Shown here piece by piece: positions 61,852 through 64,000 of a stretch of DNA of 64,000 nucleotides. The notes under the pieces are model-generated. The model ran no database searches, was not told where the DNA came from, and was given only the letters and a program-made list of their open reading frames with translations. The position numbers were made by a program, and so were the translations under genes. Source of the DNA: Rugamonas aquatica (GTDB taxonomy: Bacteria > Pseudomonadota > Gammaproteobacteria > Burkholderiales > Burkholderiaceae_D); contig NZ_WHUG01000002.1 of assembly GCF_009380215.1 (NCBI RefSeq), positions 620,001 through 684,000 of the forward strand, written 5' to 3'. Within the stretch, counting starts at the first letter, position 1. Every line of letters starts with the position of its first letter.

Positions 61852-63915
61852 ATGAAGCTGAAAACTGGTCGCCGCGGGTTCCTGCGGTCCGCGATAGCAG
61901 GCAGCGTGTATGCCAGCCTGCCGCTGTCGATACGCGAGGCGCTGGCTGTGCCGGCGCACAGCGTCAAGGGCAGCATCGAGGACGTGCAGCACGTGGTGAT
62001 ACTGATGCAGGAGAACCGCTCCTTCGACCACTATTTCGGCACGATGAACGGCGTGCGCGGCTTCGGCGACCGGTTCACGATACCGGTGCAGGGCAACCGC
62101 AACATCTGGCAGCAGTTCAACGGCCGCCGCACCGTGCTGCCGTACCGCCTGGACCAGCAGGCCGGCAACGCCCAGTGCGCGCTGGACTTGCCGCACACCT
62201 GGCCGGACGCGCAGGAAGCCTGGGACGGCGGCCGCATGCGCTTCTGGCCGCGCGCCAAGACCGATGCTTCGATGGCTTACTACGGCGAGCAGGAGCTGCC
62301 GTTCCAGTTCGCGCTGGCGCAGGCCTTCACGGTGTGCGACGCTTATCACTGCTCGCTTCAGGGCGGCACCAATCCTAACCGCCTGTTCCTGTTCAGCGGC
62401 ACCAACGATCCGGCGTCGCTGTGCGGCGGCCCCGCCATTGACAACACCAAGGACGGCCTGGGTCCGGCGGAGGATGGCTTCACCTGGGTCACGTACGCGG
62501 AGCGGCTGGAGGAGGCGGGCGTCAGCTGGAAGGTCTATCAGGACATGGCCGACAACTACGACAACAACCCGCTCGTGCTGTTTCGCCAATATCGGCAGCA
62601 GTACACGGATGGCCGTGGCGTGCTGCTGGAGAAGGGGCTGAGTTCCACGCTCAAAGGCGTGTCCGTGCAGGGCCTGAAGGACGACGTGCAGGCGGGTCGT
62701 CTGCCGCAGGTATCGTGGATCGTCGCACCGCGCATGTACTGCGAACATCCGGGACCATCGACGCCGATTCAGGGCGGCTGGTACACGCAGCAGGTGCTGG
62801 AGGCGCTGACTTCGAATCCCGAAGTCTGGAGCAAGACCGTATTCCTCCATATGTACGACGAAAACGACGCCTTCTTCGACCACGCTCCTCCGCCGGCCGC
62901 GCCTGCGCTGAACCGCGACGGCACGCGGGCCGGCAAGTCCACGCTGCCGTTCAACGACGAATGCCACACCGATGGCCGCATTTACGGCCTGGGTCCACGC
63001 GTGCCGATGTTGGTGATTTCGCCGTGGAGCAAAGGTGGCTGGGTCAACTCGCAGGTGTTCGACCATACCTCCGTGCTGCAGTTCCTGGAGCGCCGCTTCG
63101 GTGTGCGTGACACCAATATCGCCCCATGGCGCCGCGCCGTCTGCGGCGACTTGACCAGCTGTTTCGATTTCGCCTCGCCCGATGCGCGGCCGCCGGTGCT
63201 GGACCCGCGTAGCAAGGAGTGGGCCGACGATCTGCGCGCCGAGCAGCGCCGCCAGCGCGGCATCGAAGTGCCGGCCGCCGATGCGCAGTCACTGCCGGTG
63301 CAGGCGGGCGGCACGCGGCCGTCGCGCGCACTGCCGTACAAGCTGAATGTGCGCGCCGAAGTGCGGCTGGCCGCCGGTGGCGTGGCTGGGCGCGATGTGG
63401 TGGCGCTGAGCTTCGTCAACAGCGGCAGCGCCGGTGCGGTGTTCCACGTCTACGATCAACTGCATCTGGACCGCCTGCCGCGCCGCTACACCGTCGAAGC
63501 GGGCAAGCAGCTGGACGATGTCTGGCAATCGGACGCCAAGGACCAGGGACGCTACGACCTGTGGATACTGGGACCGAACGGCTTCCATCGCCGCCTGTCC
63601 GGCAACCTGTCCACGGCCACCGCAGGCCTGTCGGCGGAGGCGGATAGCCGCGAAGGCAATATGTGGCTGGCGTTGCGCAACGATGGCGCTGCGCCATGCA
63701 GCGTCACGCTGGAGCTCAATGCTTACCGTATGCTGCCGCCCAAGACCATCATCTTGCAGGCGAACGGCGGTTCCTATCTGTGGCGGCAGGAGATCGCCAA
63801 CCAGCACTATTGGTACGACTTCAGCGCCACCTGCGGCGATTTTGTACGGCGCTACGCCGGACGGCTGGAAACAGGCGCTCATGGCGTCAGCGATCCCGCC
63901 ATGGGCGGCGTCTGA
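61852..63915 (+). CDS. Tat-exported phosphocholine-type phospholipase C
   Basis: A 687-residue phosphoesterase. The Tat signal is RRGFLRS at residues 7-13. The catalytic domain starts with VVILMQENRSFDHYFG and contains TYAERLEEAGVSWKVYQ and DENDAFFDH; it is followed by two C-terminal DUF756-type domains (about 485-670). PLCs of this group cleave phosphocholine from phosphatidylcholine or sphingomyelin outside the cytoplasm. It stands 15 bp behind the GH35 gene and 21 bp before the ATPase gene, so it is in the sugar operon although its reaction is not glycosidic. Confidence 0.9.
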   Translation: MKLKTGRRGFLRSAIAGSVYASLPLSIREALAVPAHSVKGSIEDVQHVVILMQENRSFDHYFGTMNGVRGFGDRFTIPVQGNRNIWQQFNGRRTVLPYRLDQQAGNAQCALDLPHTWPDAQEAWDGGRMRFWPRAKTDASMAYYGEQELPFQFALAQAFTVCDAYHCSLQGGTNPNRLFLFSGTNDPASLCGGPAIDNTKDGLGPAEDGFTWVTYAERLEEAGVSWKVYQDMADNYDNNPLVLFRQYRQQYTDGRGVLLEKGLSSTLKGVSVQGLKDDVQAGRLPQVSWIVAPRMYCEHPGPSTPIQGGWYTQQVLEALTSNPEVWSKTVFLHMYDENDAFFDHAPPPAAPALNRDGTRAGKSTLPFNDECHTDGRIYGLGPRVPMLVISPWSKGGWVNSQVFDHTSVLQFLERRFGVRDTNIAPWRRAVCGDLTSCFDFASPDARPPVLDPRSKEWADDLRAEQRRQRGIEVPAADAQSLPVQAGGTRPSRALPYKLNVRAEVRLAAGGVAGRDVVALSFVNSGSAGAVFHVYDQLHLDRLPRRYTVEAGKQLDDVWQSDAKDQGRYDLWILGPNGFHRRLSGNLSTATAGLSAEADSREGNMWLALRNDGAAPCSVTLELNAYRMLPPKTIILQANGGSYLWRQEIANQHYWYDFSATCGDFVRRYAGRLETGAHGVSDPAMGGV

Positions 63916-63936
63916 CCAGCACACAAGGAAAACATC

Positions 63937-64000
63937 ATGGCAGCAATCAGTTTGCAGCATGTACGTAAATTCTATGACAACGGCTTCCATGCCGTGAAGG
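63937..64000 (+). CDS. ABC transporter ATPase (MsmK/UgpC/MalK type), start only
   Basis: Only the first 21 codons are present: MAAISLQHVRKFYDNGFHAV then K. This is the classic start of CUT1-type sugar ABC ATPases. The gene probably supplies the ATPase for the LplB/YtcP-type permeases at 49859-51749, which have no other ATPase nearby. It runs out of the window on the right. Confidence 0.75.
   Translation, partial: MAAISLQHVRKFYDNGFHAVK

Noticed and set aside
60601-63066. An 821-codon minus-strand frame across GH35 and phospholipase C
   Set aside because: It spans two well-supported genes on the other strand and shows only shadow composition.

Overview
This 64 kb window looks like chromosome from a GC-rich betaproteobacterium of the family Oxalobacteraceae (Massilia / Duganella / Janthinobacterium relatives). 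That placement is inferred from codon usage, gene families and locus types; no 16S rRNA or tRNA gene was seen to confirm it. Most of the window is ordinary, densely packed chromosome. Two parts stand out: a small AT-rich toxin-immunity island (about 23.98-26.65 kb) and a polysaccharide/uronate utilisation locus that fills the right end (48.7-64 kb).

Left part (0-24 kb): the tail of a secreted peptidase and a long perfect palindrome; a metallo-beta-lactamase-fold hydrolase and polysaccharide deacetylase pair; a chemotaxis receptor; a cNMP-binding/flavin reductase fusion that lacks the thioredoxin-reductase CxxC; cysM; an HTH protein; a mltB-transglutaminase-DUF58-MoxR cluster; two paralogous S9 peptidases on either side of a parallel beta-helix protein, with a histone-deacetylase-like gene nearby; an OPT peptide transporter; and the circularly permuted GTPase YlqF.

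Island (23.98-26.65 kb): the last 348 bp of a LigB-type dioxygenase gene occur twice as direct repeats, one truncated and one belonging to the intact gene. Between them lie two AT-rich genes. The first encodes a lipoprotein whose C-terminus resembles URI/GIY-YIG-type polymorphic toxins. The second is a small signal-less protein starting 6 bp later, the expected place for its immunity protein. The pair has its own consensus-like promoter preceded by a tandem 10-bp repeat.

Middle part (27-48.7 kb): a cobalamin riboswitch in front of a BtuB-like receptor and BtuF; dsbA; an SDR; a SnoaL-like protein; an AaeXAB-type efflux locus with an outer-membrane factor and MarR and LysR regulators; a second LysR and an orphan histidine kinase; small envelope proteins; an aldo/keto reductase; and a YbbAP-like FtsX-type ABC system followed by a periplasmic protein.

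Right part (48.7-64 kb): a LacI-type regulator followed by an AlgM/LplB-type ABC importer with a Ca-loop binding protein, a KduI/IolB-family isomerase, KduD-like dehydrogenase, KdgK-like kinase, GH88 unsaturated glucuronyl hydrolase, a large TonB-dependent receptor, a GH35 beta-galactosidase, a Tat-exported phospholipase C and the start of an MsmK/UgpC-type ATPase. All genes point the same way with short gaps or overlaps. Together they suggest uptake across both membranes of lyase-generated oligosaccharides bearing an unsaturated uronate, cleavage in the cytoplasm, and conversion of the uronate to 2-keto-3-deoxy-6-phosphogluconate. No polysaccharide lyase and no KDPG aldolase gene is visible in the window.
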